Part shown: piece by piece, positions 11,201 through 24,479 of the stretch
Position numbering within the stretch: the first letter of the stretch is position 1
Layout of the letters: every line of letters starts with the position of its first letter
The notes under the pieces: generated by a model
Told to the model about the DNA's origin: nothing
Databases searched by the model: none
The model's input: the letters and a program-made list of their open reading frames with translations, nothing else
Assembly (NCBI GenBank): GCA_035771175.1
Contig: JAYMFD010001680.1
Coordinates: forward strand, 55,072-119,071
Origin: Paratinospora sagittata
Taxonomy: Eukaryota > Streptophyta > Magnoliopsida > Ranunculales > Menispermaceae
Reading direction: 5' to 3'
Length of the DNA stretch: 64,000 nt
Made by a program: the position numbers and the translations under genes

Positions 11201-12877
11201 GAATAGATGGAACTCTGTTCCAATATCCCGATGAATTTTTGACCCCTAAATCTCAAATTTTGGTTTCAATGAATAAAATTTACTTAGAAAATGTGTTTAA
11301 GGCAATCGCGACCAATCCACCAGATTGCTTTCTCTACCAACTCTTTGAGCGAGTCCTAATATCCTTCTAGGAACCCCCGGAATAAATGGAACTCCGTTCC
11401 AATATCCCGGTGAATTTTTGACCCCCAAATGTAAAATTTGGGCTTAAATGAACTAAATATACTTAGAAAAAGTGTTTGAGGCAATCGCGACCAATCCACC
11501 AGATTGCTTTGTCCACCAACTCCTTGAGCGAGTCCCAATATTCTTCAAACAACCCCCCATAATAGATGGAACTTTGTTCCAATATCCCGATGAATTTTTG
11601 ACCCCTAAATCTCAAATTTTGGTTTAAATGAACTAAATTTACTTAGAAAATGTGTTTGAGGCAATCGCTACCAATCCACCAGATTGCTTTCTCCACCAAC
11701 TCTTCGAGCGAGTCCTAATATCCTTCTAGGAACCCCCAAAATAGATGGAACTCCGTTCCAATATCCCGGTGAATTTTTGACCCCCAAATCTAAAATTTTG
11801 GTTTAAATGAACTAAATATACTTAGAAAAAGTGTTTGAGGCAATCGCGACCAATCCACCGGATTGCTTTGTCCACCAACTCTTTGAGCGAGTCCCAATAT
11901 CCTTCAAACAGCCCCCCAGAATAGATGGAACTCTGTTCCAATATCCCGATGAATTTTTGACCCATAAATCTCAAATTTTGGTTTAAATGAACTAAATTTA
12001 CTTAGAAAAAGTTTTTGAGGCAATCGCGACCAATCCACCGGATTGCTTTTTCCGCCTACTCCTTGAGTGAGTCCCAATACCCTTCAAGCAACCCCCAGAA
12101 TAGATGGAAATCCGTTCCAATATCCCGATGAATTTTTGACCCATAAATCTCAAAATTTGGTTTAAATGAACTAAATTTACTTAGAAAATGTGTTTGAGGC
12201 AATCACGACCAATCCACCGGATTGCTTTCTCCACCAAGTCTTTGTGGGAGTCCCAATATCCTTCTTTTAACCACCGAAATAGATGAAACTCCGTTCCAAT
12301 ATCCCGATGAATTTTTTACCCCTCAATCTCAAATTTTGGTTTAAATGAATTAAATTTATTTAGAAAATTTGTTTGGGGCAATCGCGACCAATCCACCAGA
12401 TTGCTTTCTCCACCAACTCTTTGAGCGAGTCCCAATATCCTTCTAGGAACCCCCGAAATAGATGGAACTCCGTTCCAATATCCCGTTGAATTTTTGACCC
12501 CCAAATCTAAATTTTGGTTTAAATGAACTAAATATACTTAGAAGAAGTAATTGAGGCAATCGCGACCAATCCACCGGATTGCTTTCTCCACCAACTCCTT
12601 GAGCAAGTCCCAATATCCTTCAAGCAACCCCCATAATAGATTGAACACCGTTTCAATATTCCGGTGAATTTTTGACCATTAAATCTCAAATTTTGGTTTA
12701 AATGAACTAAATTTACTTAGAAAATTTGTTTGAGGCAATCGCGACCAATTCACCAGATTGCTTTCTCGACCAACTCTTTGAGCGAGTCCCAATATCCTTC
12801 TAGGAACCCCCGAAATAGATGGAGCACCGTTCTAATATCCCGGTGAATTTTTGACCCCCAAATCTAAAATTTTGGTT
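8223..12877. repeat. 26-monomer HOR unit (4655 bp), copy D2
   Basis: This is a tandem copy of 3569-8222, nearly identical by eye over its full length. The two nested 8-mers lie at about 9130-10561 and 10562-11895. The copy ends where the following monomer carries tttacttag instead of the atatacttag found at the D1/D2 border, and the 14-mer family begins. Confidence 0.9.
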
Positions 12878-15387
12878 TAAATGAACTAAATTTACTTAGA
12901 AAAAGTGTTTGAGGCAATCGCGACCAATCCACCGGATTGCTTTGTCCACCAACTCCTTCAGCGAGTCCCAAAATCCTTCAAACAACCCCCCAGAATAGAT
13001 GGAACTCTGTTCCAATATCCCGATGAATTTTTTACCCCTAAATCTCAAATTTTGGTTTAAATGAACTAAATTTACTTAGAAAATGTGTTTGAGGCAATCG
13101 CGACCAATCCACCAGATTGTTTTCTCTACCAACACTTTGAGCGAGTCCTAATATCCTTCTAGGAACCCCCGGAATAGATGGAACTCCGTTCCAATATCCC
13201 GGTGAATTTTTGACCCCCAAATCTAAAATTTTGGTTTAAATGAACAAAATATACTTAGAAAAAGTGTTTGAGGCAATCGCGACCGATCCACCGGATTGCT
13301 TTGTCCACCAACTCCTTGAGCGAGTCCCAATATTCTTCAAACAACCCCCTATAATAGATGGAACTCTGTTCCAATATCCTGATGAATTTTTGACCCCTAA
13401 ATCTCAAATTTTGGTTTAAATGAACTAAATTTACTTAGAAAATGTGTTTGAGGCAATCGCTACCAATCCACCAGATTGCTTTCTCCACCAACTCTTTGTG
13501 CGAGTCCTAATATCCTTCTAGGAACCCCCGGAATAGATGGAACTCCGTTCCAATATCCCGGCCAATTTTTGACCCCCAAATCTAAAATTTTGGTTTAAAT
13601 GAACTAAATATACTTAGAAAAAGTGTTTGAGGCAATCGCGACCAATCCACCGGATTGCTTTGTCCACCAACTCTTTGAGCGAGTCCCAATATCCTTCAAA
13701 CAGCCCCCAGAATAGATGGAACTCTGTTCCAATATCCCGATGAATTCTTGACCCATAAATCTCAAATTTTGGTTTAAATGAACTAAATTTACTTAGAAAA
13801 AGTGTTTGAGGCAATTGCGACCAATCCACCGGATTGTTTTTTCCGCTTACTCCTTCAGCGAGTCCCAATACCCTTCAAGCAACCCCCAGAATAGATGGAA
13901 ATCCGTTCCAATATCCCGATGAATTTTTGACCCATAAATCTCAAAATTTGGTTTAAATGAACTAAATTTACTTAGAAAATGTGTTTGAGGCAATCACGAC
14001 AAATCCACCGGATTTCTTTCTCCACCAAGTCCTTGTGGGAGTCCCAATATCCTTCTATTAACCACCGAAATAGATGAAACTCCGTTCCAATATCCCGATG
14101 AATTTTTTACCCCTGAATCTCCAAATTTGGTTTACATGAATTAAATTTATTTAGAAAATTTGTTTGAGGCAATCGCGACCAATCCACCAGATTGCTTTCT
14201 CCACCAACGCTTTAAGCGAGTCCCAATATCCTTCTAGGAACCCCCGAAATAGATGGAACTCCGTTCCAATATCCCGTTGAATTTTTGACCCCCAAATCTA
14301 AATTTTGGTTTAAATGAACTAAATATACTTAGAAGAAGTAATATAGGCAATCGCGACCAATCCACCGGATTGCTTTCTCTACCAACTCCTTGAGCAAGTC
14401 CCAATATCCTTCAAGCAGCCCCCAGAAAAGATGGAACACCGTTTCAATATTTCGATGAATTTTTGACCATTAAATCTCAAATTTTGGGTTAAATGAACTA
14501 AATTTACTTAGAAAATGTAATTGAGGCAATCGCGACCAATCCACCGTATTGCTTTCTCCACCTACTCTTTGAGCGAGTCCCAATATCCTTCTACGAACCC
14601 TCGGAATAGATGGAACTCCGTTCCAATATCCCGTTGAATTTTTTACCCCGAAATCTAAATTTTGGTTTAAATGAACTAAATATACTTAGAAAAAGTGTTT
14701 GAGGCAATCGCGACCAATCCACCGGATTGCTTTCTTTACCAACTCCTTGAGCGAGTCCCAATATCCTTTTATCAACCCCCAGAATCGATGGAACTCCGTT
14801 CCAATATTCCGATAAATTTTTGACCCCTCAATCTCAAATTTTGGTTTAAATGAACTAAATTTACTTAGAAAATGTGTTTGAGGCAATCGCGACCAATCCA
14901 CCGTATTGCTTTCTCCACCAACTCTTTGAGCGAGTCCCAATATCCTTTCCTTTTAGGAACCCCCGAAATAGATGGAACTCCGTTCCAATATCCCGTTGAA
15001 TTTTTGACCCCGAAATCTAAATTTTGGTTAAAATGAACTAAATATACTTAGAAAAAGTGTTTGAGGCAATCGCGACCAATTCACCGGATTGCTTTCTTTA
15101 CCAACTCCTTGAGCGAGTCCCAATATCCTTTTAGCAACCCCCAGAATCGATGGAACTCCGTTCCAATATTACGATAAATTTTTGACTCTTCAATCTCAAA
15201 TTTTGGTTTAAATGAACTAAATTTACTTAGAAAATGTGTTTGAGGTAATCGCGACCAATCCACCGGATTGCATTCTCCACCAACTCTTTGAGCGAGTCCC
15301 AATATCCTTCTAGAAACCCCGGGAATAGATGGAACTCCGTTCCAATATCCCGGTGATTTTTTGACCCCCAAATCTAAAATTTTGGTT
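12878..15387. repeat. 14-monomer HOR unit (2510 bp), copy E1a
   Basis: The block starting here is repeated at 19149 with a shift of 6271, falling to 6266 after a 5-bp insertion at 14944-14953. Its own tandem copy begins at 15388. Markers are gaccgatccaccgg, agaagaagtaatataggc, gtaattgaggcaatc and cagaatcgatgg. The first two monomers are more diverged from their counterparts at 15388-15750 than the rest. Confidence 0.85.
14944..14953 (+). repeat. 5-bp tandem duplication (CCTTT twice), private to copy E1a
   Basis: The sequence reads atcctttccttttagg here, against atccttttagg in the copies near 21215 and 23720. The extra five bases are a tandem duplication of CCTTT. It is consistent with replication slippage after this copy separated from the other 14-mer copies, and it serves as a copy-specific marker. 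Confidence 0.85.
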
Positions 15388-16130
15388 TAAATGAACTAAA
15401 TTTACTTAGAAAAAGTGTTTAAGGCAATCGCGACCATTCCACCGGATTGCTTTGTCCACCAACTCCTTCAGCGAGTCCCAATATCCTTCAAACAACCCCC
15501 CAGAATAGATGGAACTCTGTTCCAATATCCCGATGAATTTTTTACCCCTAAATCTCAAATTTTGGTTTAAATGAACTAAATTTACTTAGAAAATGTGTTT
15601 GAGGCAATCGCTACCAATCCACCAGATTGTTTTCTCCACCAACTCTTTGAGCGACTCCCAATATCTTTTTAGGAACCCCCGGAATAGATGGAACTCCGTT
15701 CCAATATCCCGGTGAATTTTTGACCCCCAAATCTAAAATTTTGGTTTAAATGAACAAAATATACTTAGAAAAAGTGTTTGAGGCAATCGCGACCGATCCA
15801 CCGGATTGCTTTGTCCACCAACTCCTTGAGCGAGTCCCAATATTCTTCAAACAACCCCCTATAATAGATGGAACTCTGTTCCAATATCCTGATGAATTTT
15901 TGACCCCTAAATCTCAAATTTTGGTTTAAATGAACTAAATTTACTTAGAAAATGTGTTTGAGGCAATCGCTACCAATCCACCAGATTGCTTTCTCCACCA
16001 ACTCTTTGTGCGAGTCCTAATATCCTTCTAGGAACCCCCGGAATAGATGGAACTCCGTTCCAATATCCCGGCGAATTTTTGACCCCCAAATCTAAAATTT
16101 TGGTTTAAATGAACTAAATATACTTAGAAA
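15388..16130. repeat. 14-monomer HOR, truncated copy E1b (about 4 monomers)
   Basis: The segment follows 12878-13620 (shift 2510), including gaccgatcc near 15791. It then switches between about 16103 and 16169 to a monomer with ctttttccgcctactcc that belongs to the 26-mer family. The second 14-mer unit is thus cut after about four monomers. Confidence 0.8.
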
Positions 16131-19100
16131 AAGTGTTTGAGGCAATCGCGACCAATCCACCGGATTGCTTTTTCCGCCTACTCCTTGAGTGAGTCCCAAT
16201 ACCCTTCAAGCAACCCCCAGAATAGATGGAAATCCGTTCCAATATCCCGATGAATTTTTGACCCATAAATCTCAAAATTTGGTTTAAATGAACTAAATTT
16301 ACTTAGAAAATGTGTTTGAGGCAATCACGACCAATCCACCGGATTGCTTTCTCCACCAAGTCTTTGTGGGAGTCCCAATATCCTTCTTTTAACCACCGAA
16401 ATAGATGAAACTCCGTTCCAATATCCCGATGAATTTTTTACCCCTAAATCTCAAATTTTGGTTTAAATGAATTAAATTTATTTAGAAAATTTGTTTGAGG
16501 CAATCGCGACCAATCCACCAGATTGCTTTCTTCACCAACTCTTTGAGCGAGTCCCAATATCCTTCTAGGAACCCCCGAAATAGATGGAACTCCGTTCCAA
16601 TATCCCGTTGAATTTTTGACCCCCAAATCTAAATTTTGGTTTAAATGAACTAAATATACTTAGAAAAAGTGTTTGAGGCAATCGCGACCAATCCACCGGA
16701 TTGCTTTCTTTACCAACTCCTTCAGCGAGTCCCAATATCCTTCAAGCAACCCCCATAACAGATGGAACTACGTTTCAATATCCCGATGAATTTTTGACCC
16801 CAAATCTAAAATTTTGGTTTAAATGACCTAAATTTACTTAGAAAATGTGTTTGAGGCAATCGCTACCAATCCAACAGATTGCTTTCTCCACCAACTCTTT
16901 GAGCGAGTCCTAATATCCTTCTAGGAACCCCTAGAATAGATGGAACTCCGTTCCAATATTTCGATGAATTTTTGACCCCTCAATCTCAAATTTTGGTTTA
17001 AATGAACTAAATTTACTTAGAAAATGTGTTTGAGGCAATCGCGACCAATCCACCGGATTGCTTTCTCCACCAACTCTTTGAGCGAGTCCCAATATCCTTC
17101 TAGGAACCCCCGAAATAGATGGAACTCCGTTCCAATATCCCGGTGAATTTTTGACCCCCAAATCTAAATTTTTTATTTAAATGAACTAAATATACTTAGA
17201 AAAAGTGTTTGAGGCAATCGCGACCAATCCACCGGATTGCTTTGTCCACCAACTCCTTTAGCGAGTCCCAATATCCTTCAAACAACCCCCCAGAATAGAT
17301 GGAACTCTGTTCCAATATCCCGATGAATTTTTGACCCCTAAATCTCAAATTTTGGTTTCAATGAATAAAATTTACTTAGAAAATGTGTTTGAGGCAATCG
17401 CGACCAATCCACCAGATTGCTTTCTCTACCAACTCTTTGAGCGAGTCCTAATATCCTTCTAGGAACCCCCGGAATAGATGGAACTCCGTTCCAATATCCC
17501 GGTGAATTTTTGACCCCCAAATGTAAAATTTGGGCTTAAATGAACTAAATATACTTAGAAAAAGTGTTTGAGGCAATCGCGACCAATCCACCAGATTGCT
17601 TTGTCCACCAACTCCTTGAGCGAGTCCCAATATTCTTCAAACAACCCCCCATAATAGATGGAACTCTGTTCCAATATCCCGATGAATTTTTGACCCCTAA
17701 ATCTCAAATTTTGGTTTAAATGAACTAAATTTACTTAGAAAATGTGTTTGAGGCAATCGCTACCAATCCACCAGATTGCTTTCTCCACCAACTCTTCGAG
17801 CGAGTCCTAATATCCTTCTAGGAACCCCCAAAATAGATGGAACTCCGTTGCAATATCCCGGTGCATTTTTGACCCCCAAATCTAAAATTTTGGTTTAAAT
17901 GAACTAAATATACTTAGAAAAAGTGTTTGAGGCAATCGCGACCAATCCACCGGATTGCTTTGTCCACCAACTCTTTGAGCGAGTCCCAATATCCTTCAAA
18001 CAGCCCCCCAGAATAGATGGAACTCTGTTCTAATATCCCGATGAATTTTTGACCCATAAATCTCAAATTTTGGTTTAAATGAACTAAATTTACTTAGAAA
18101 AAGTTTTTGAGGCAATCGCGACCAATCCACCGGATTGCTTTTTCCGCCTACTCCTTGAGTGAGTCCCAATACCCTTTAAGCAACCCCCAGAATAGATGGA
18201 AATCCGTTCCAATATCCCGATAAATTTTTGACCCATAAATCTCAAATTTTGGTTTAAATGAACTAAATTTACTTAGAAAAAGTGTTTGAGGCAATCGCGA
18301 CCAATCCACCGGATTGCTTTTTCCGCCTACTCCTTGAGTGAGTCCCAATACCCTTCAAGCAACCCCCAGAATAGATGGAAATCCGTTCCAATATCCCGAT
18401 AAATTTTTGACCCATAAATCTCAAAATTTGGTTTAAATGAACTAAATTTACTTAGAAAATGTGTTTGAGGCAATCACGACCAATCCACCGGATTGCTTTC
18501 TCCACCAAGTCTTTGTGGGAGTCCCAATATCCTTCTTTTAACCACCGAAATAGATGAAACTCCGTTCCAATATCCCGATGAATTTTTTACCCCTAAATCT
18601 CAAATTTTGGTTTAAATGAATTAAATTTATTTAGAAAATTTGTTTGGGGCAATCGCGACCAATCCACCAGATTGCTTTCTCCACCAACTCTTTGAGCGAG
18701 TCCCAATATCCTTCTAGGAACCCCCGAAATAGATGGAACTCTGTTCCAATATCCCGTTGAATTTTTGACCCCCAAATCTAAATTTTGGTTTAAATGAACT
18801 AAATATACTTAGAAGAAGTAATTGAGGCAATCGCGACCAATCCACCGGATTGCTTTCTCCACCAACTCCTTGAGCAAGTCCCAATATCCTTCAAGCAACC
18901 CCCATAATAGATTGAACACCGTTTCAATATTCCGGTGAATTTTTGACCATTAAATCTCAAATTTTGGTTTAAATGAACTAAATTTACTTAGAAAATTTGT
19001 TTGAGGCAATCGCGACCAATTCACCAGATTGCTTTCTCGACCAACTCTTTGAGCGAGTCCCAATATCCTTCTAGGAACCCCCGAAATAGATGGAGCACCG

Positions 19101-19148
19101 TTCTAATATCCCGGTGAATTTTTGACCCCCAAATCTAAAATTTTGGTT
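16131..19148. repeat. 26-mer derivative D3 (about 17 monomers), rearranged
   Basis: Positions 16131 to about 17820 match 3953 to about 5642 (shift 12178). The match then jumps to the second nested 8-mer (17821 pairs with 7074, shift 10747), so one 8-monomer unit of about 1431 bp is missing. Around 18148-18350 there are two successive ctttttccgcctactcc monomers where the corresponding part of D1 (near 7400) has one, moving the shift to 10926 (one monomer gained). The T-run near 17169 is interrupted by an A. Confidence 0.83.
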
Positions 19149-21653
19149 TAAATGAACTAAATTTACTTAGAAAAAGTGTTTGAGGCAATCGCGACCAATC
19201 CACCGGATTGCTTTGTCCACCAACTCCTTCAGCGAGTCCCAATATCCTTCAAACAACCCCCCAGAATAGATGGAACTCTGTTCCAATATCCCGATGAATT
19301 TTTTACCCCTAAATCTCAAATTTTGGTTTAAATGAACTAAATTTACTTAGAAAATGTGTTTGAGGCAATCGCGACCAATCCACCAGATTGCTTTCTCTAC
19401 CAACACTTTGAGCGAGTCCTAATATCCTTCTAGGAACCCCCGGAATAGATGGAACTCCGTTCCAATATCCCGGTGAATTTTTGACCCCCAAATCTAAAAT
19501 TTTGGTTTAAATGAACAAAATATACTTAGAAAAAGTGTTTGAGGCAATCGCGACCGATCCACCGGATTGCTTTGTCCACCAACTCCTTGAGCGAGTCCCA
19601 ATATTCTTCAAACAACCCCCTATAATAGATGGAACTCTGTTCCAATATCCTGATGAATTTTTGACCCCTAAATCTCAAATTTTGGTTTAAATGAACTAAA
19701 TTTACTTAGAAAATGTGTTTGAGGCAATCGCTACCAATCCACCAGATTGCTTTCTCCACCAACTCTTTGTGCGAGTCCTAATATCCTTCTAGGAACCCCC
19801 GGAATAGATGGAACTCCGTTCCAATATCCCGGCCAATTTTTGACCCCCAAATCTAAAATTTTGGTTTAAATGAACTAAATATACTTAGAAAAAGTGTTTG
19901 AGGCAATCGCGACCAATCCACCGGATTGCTTTGTCCACCAACTCTTTGAGCGAGTCCCAATATCCTTCAAACAGCCCCCAGAATAGATGGAACTCTGTTC
20001 CAATATCCCGATGAATTCTTGACCCATAAATCTCAAATTTTGGTTTAAATGAACTAAATTTACTTAGAAAAAGTGTTTGAGGCAATTGCGACCAATCCAC
20101 CGGATTGTTTTTTCCGCTTACTCCTTCAGCGAGTCCCAATACCCTTCAAGCAACCCCCAGAATAGATGGAAATCCGTTCCAATATCCCGATGAATTTTTG
20201 ACCCATAAATCTCAAAATTTGGTTTAAATGAACTAAATTTACTTAGAAAATGTGTTTGAGGCAATCACGACAAATCCACCGGATTTCTTTCTCCACCAAG
20301 TCCTTGTGGGAGTCCCAATATCCTTCTATTAACCACCGAAATAGATGAAACTCCGTTCCAATATCCCGATGAATTTTTTACCCCTGAATCTCCAAATTTG
20401 GTTTACATGAATTAAATTTATTTAGAAAATTTGTTTGAGGCAATCGCGACCAATCCACCAGATTGCTTTCTCTACCAACGCTTTAAGCGAGTCCCAATAT
20501 CCTTCTAGGAACCCCCGAAATAGATGGAACTCCGTTCCAATATCCCGTTGAATTTTTGACCCCCAAATCTAAATTTTGGTTTAAATGAACTAAATATACT
20601 TAGAAGAAGTAATATAGGCAATCGCGACCAATCCACCGGATTGCTTTCTCTACCAACTCCTTGAGCAAGTCCCAATATCCTTCAAGCAGCCCCCAGAAAA
20701 GATGGAACACCGTTTCAATATTTCGATGAATTTTTGACCATTAAATCTCAAATTTTGGGTTAAATGAACTAAATTTACTTAGAAAATGTAATTGAGGCAA
20801 TCGCGACCAATCCACCGTATTGCTTTCTCCACCTACTCTTTGAGCGAGTCCCAATATCCTTCTACGAACCCTCGGAATAGATGGAACTCCGTTCCAATAT
20901 CCCGTTGAATTTTTTACCCCGAAATCTAAATTTTGGTTTAAATGAACTAAATATACTTAGAAAAAGTGTTTGAGGCAATCGCGACCAATCCACCGGATTG
21001 CTTTCTTTACCAACTCCTTGAGCGAGTCCCAATATCCTTTTATCAACCCCCAGAATCGATGGAACTCCGTTCCAATATTCCGATAAATTTTTGACCCCTC
21101 AATCTCAAATTTTGGTTTAAATGAACTAAATTTACTTAGAAAATGTGTTTGAGGCAATCGCGACCAATCCACCGTATTGCTTTCTCCACCAACTCTTTGA
21201 GCGAGTCCCAATATCCTTTTAGGAACCCCCGAAATAGATGGAACTCCGTTCCAATATCCCGTTGAATTTTTGACCCCGAAATCTAAATTTTGGTTAAAAT
21301 GAACTAAATATACTTAGAAAAAGTGTTTGAGGCAATCGCGACCAATTCACCGGATTGCTTTCTTTACCAACTCCTTGAGCGAGTCCCAATATCCTTTTAG
21401 CAACCCCCAGAATCGATGGAACTCCGTTCCAATATTACGATAAATTTTTGACTCTTCAATCTCAAATTTTGGTTTAAATGAACTAAATTTACTTAGAAAA
21501 TGTGTTTGAGGTAATCGCGACCAATCCACCGGATTGCATTCTCCACCAACTCTTTGAGCGAGTCCCAATATCCTTCTAGAAACCCCGGGAATAGATGGAA
21601 CTCCGTTCCAATATCCCGGTGATTTTTTGACCCCCAAATCTAAAATTTTGGTT
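19149..21653. repeat. 14-monomer HOR unit (2505 bp), copy E2a
   Basis: This copy matches E1a at a shift of 6271/6266 and the next copy at a shift of 2505. The variant order is the same as in E1a, without the CCTTT insertion. Differences seen by eye are few, for example caatatcc here against caaaatcc at 12968. Confidence 0.87.
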
Positions 21654-24158
21654 TAAATGAACTAAATTTACTTAGAAAAAGTGTTTAAGGCAATCGCGAC
21701 CATTCCACCGGATTGCTTTGTCCACCAACTCCTTCAGCGAGTCCCAATATCCTTCAAACAACCCCCCAGAATAGATGGAACTCTGTTCCAATATCCCGAT
21801 GAATTTTTTACCCCTAAATCTCAAATTTTGGTTTAAATGAACTAAATTTACTTAGAAAATGTGTTTGAGGCAATCGCTACCAATCCACCAGATTGTTTTC
21901 TCCACCAACTCTTTGAGCGACTCCCAATATCTTTTTAGGAACCCCCGGAATAGATGGAACTCCGTTCCAATATCCCGGTGAATTTTTGACCCCCAAATCT
22001 AAAATTTTGGTTTAAATGAACAAAATATACTTAGAAAAAGTGTTTGAGGCAATCGCGACCGATCCACCGGATTGCTTTGTCCACCAACTCCTTGAGCGAG
22101 TCCCAATATTCTTCAAACAACCCCCTATAATAGATGGAACTCTGTTCCAATATCCTGATGAATTTTTGACCCCTAAATCTCAAATTTTGGTTTAAATGAA
22201 CTAAATTTACTTAGAAAATGTGTTTGAGGCAATCGCTACCAATCCACCAGATTGCTTTCTCCACCAACTCTTTGTGCGAGTCCTAATATCCTTCTAGGAA
22301 CCCCCGGAATAGATGGAACTCCGTTACAATATCCCGGCGAATTTTTGACCCCCAAATCTAAAATTTTGGTTTAAATGAACTAAATATACTTAGAAAAAGT
22401 GTTTGAGGCAATCGCGACCAATCCACCGGATTGCTTTGTCCACCAACTCTTTGAGCGAGTCCCAATATCCTTCAAACAGCCCCCAGAATAGATGGAACTC
22501 TGTTCCAATATCCCGATGAATTCTTGACCCATAAATCTCAAATTTTGGTTTAAATGAACTAAATTTACTTAGAAAAAGTGTTTGAGGCAATTGCGACCAA
22601 TCCACCGGATTGTTTTTTCCGCTTACTCCTTCAGCGAGTCCCAATACCCTTCAAGCAACCCCCAGAATAGATGGAAATCCGTTCCAATATCCCGATGAAT
22701 TTTTGACCCATAAATCTCAAAATTTGGTTTAAATGAACTAAATTTACTTAGAAAATGTGTTTGAGGCAATCACGACAAATCCACCGGATTTCTTTCTCCA
22801 CCAAGTCTTTGTGGGAGTCCCAATATCCTTCTATTAACCACCGAAATAGATGAAACTCCGTTCCAATATCCCGATGAATTTTTTACCCCTGAATCTCCAA
22901 ATTTGGTTTACATGAATTAAATTTATTTAGAAAATTTGTTTGAGGCAATCGCGACCAATCCACCAGATTGCTTTCTCCACCAACGCTTTAAGCGAGTCCC
23001 AATATCCTTCTAGGAACCCCCGAAATAGATGGAACTCCGTTCCAATATCCCGTTGAATTTTTGACCCCCAAATCTAAATTTTGGTTTAAATGAACTAAAT
23101 ATACTTAGAAGAAGTAATATAGGCAATCGCGACCAATCCACCGGATTGCTTTCTCTACCAACTCCTTGAGCAAGTCCCAATATCCTTCAAGCAGCCCCCA
23201 GAAAAGATGGAACACCGTTTCAATATTTCGATGAATTTTTGACCATTAAATCTCAAATTTTGGGTTAAATGAACTAAATTTACTTAGAAAATGTAATTGA
23301 GGCAATCGCGACCAATCCACCGTATTGCTTTCTCCACCTACTCTTTGAGCGAGTCCCAATATCCTTCTACGAACCCTCGGAATAGATGGAACTCCGTTCC
23401 AATATCCCGTTGAATTTTTTACCCCGAAATCTAAATTTTGGTTTAAATGAACTAAATATACTTAGAAAAAGTGTTTGAGGCAATCGCGACCAATCCACCG
23501 TATTGCTTTCTTTACCAACTCCTTGAGCGAGTCCCAATATCCTTTTATCAACCCCCAGAATCGATGGAACTCCGTTCCAATATTCCGATAAATTTTTGAC
23601 CCCTCAATCTCAAATTTTGGTTTAAATGAACTAAATTTACTTAGAAAATGTGTTTGAGGCAATCGCGACCAATCCACCGTATTGCTTTCTCCACCAACTC
23701 TTTGAGCGAGTCCCAATATCCTTTTAGGAACCCCCGAAATAGATGGAACTCCGTTCCAATATCCCGTTGAATTTTTGACCCCGAAATCTAAATTTTGGTT
23801 TAAATGAACTAAATATACTTAGAAAAAGTGTTTGAGGCAATCGCGACCAATTCACCGGATTGCTTTCTTTACCAACTCCTTGAGCGAGTCCCAATATCCT
23901 TTTAGCAACCCCCAGAATCGATGGAACTCCGTTCCAATATTACGATAAATTTTTGACTCTTCAATCTCAAATTTTGGTTTAAATGAACTAAATTTACTTA
24001 GAAAATGTGTTTGAGGTAATCGCGACCAATCCACCGGATTGCATTCTCCACCAACTCTTTGAGCGAGTCCCAATATCCTTCTAGAAACCCCGGGAATAGA
24101 TGGAACTCCGTTCCAATATCCCGGTGATTTTTTGACCCCCAAATCTAAAATTTTGGTT
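21654..24158. repeat. 14-monomer HOR unit (2505 bp), copy E2b
   Basis: The shift from E2a is 2505 bp, seen at several independent markers (for example 19885 with 22390, and 20957 with 23462). By eye there are scattered single-base changes, such as ccgttacaat near 22322 and ccaccgtattg near 23495. Confidence 0.87.
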
Positions 24159-24479
24159 TAAATGAACTAAATTTACTTAGAAAAAGTGTTTAAGGCAATC
24201 GCGACCATTCCACCGGATTGCTTTGTCCACCAACTCCTTCAGCGGGTCCCAATATCCTTCAAACAACCCCCCAGAATAGATGGAACTCTGTTCCAATATC
24301 CCGATGAATTTTTTACCCCTAAATCTCAAATTTTGGTTTAAATGAACTAAATTTACTTAGAAAATGTGTTTGAGGCAATCGCTACCAATCCACCAGATTG
24401 TTTTCTCCACCAACTCTTTGAGCGACTCCCAATATCTTTTTAGGAACCCCCGGAATAGATGGAACTCCGTTCCAATATC
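24159..24479. repeat. 14-monomer HOR, terminal partial copy E2c
   Basis: The segment matches the start of E2b (gtgtttaaggcaatcgcg, then ctccaccaactctttgagcg followed by actcccaatatc). The match is lost near 24480, where tggagaattt replaces cggtgaattt. This is the right edge of the left-arm HOR families; beyond it monomers are more diverged. Confidence 0.75.

Noticed and set aside
3569..12877. Transposon or retroelement as the cause of the 4.65-kb duplication
   Set aside because: The unit consists only of satellite monomers. It has no terminal repeats, target-site duplication or coding domain.
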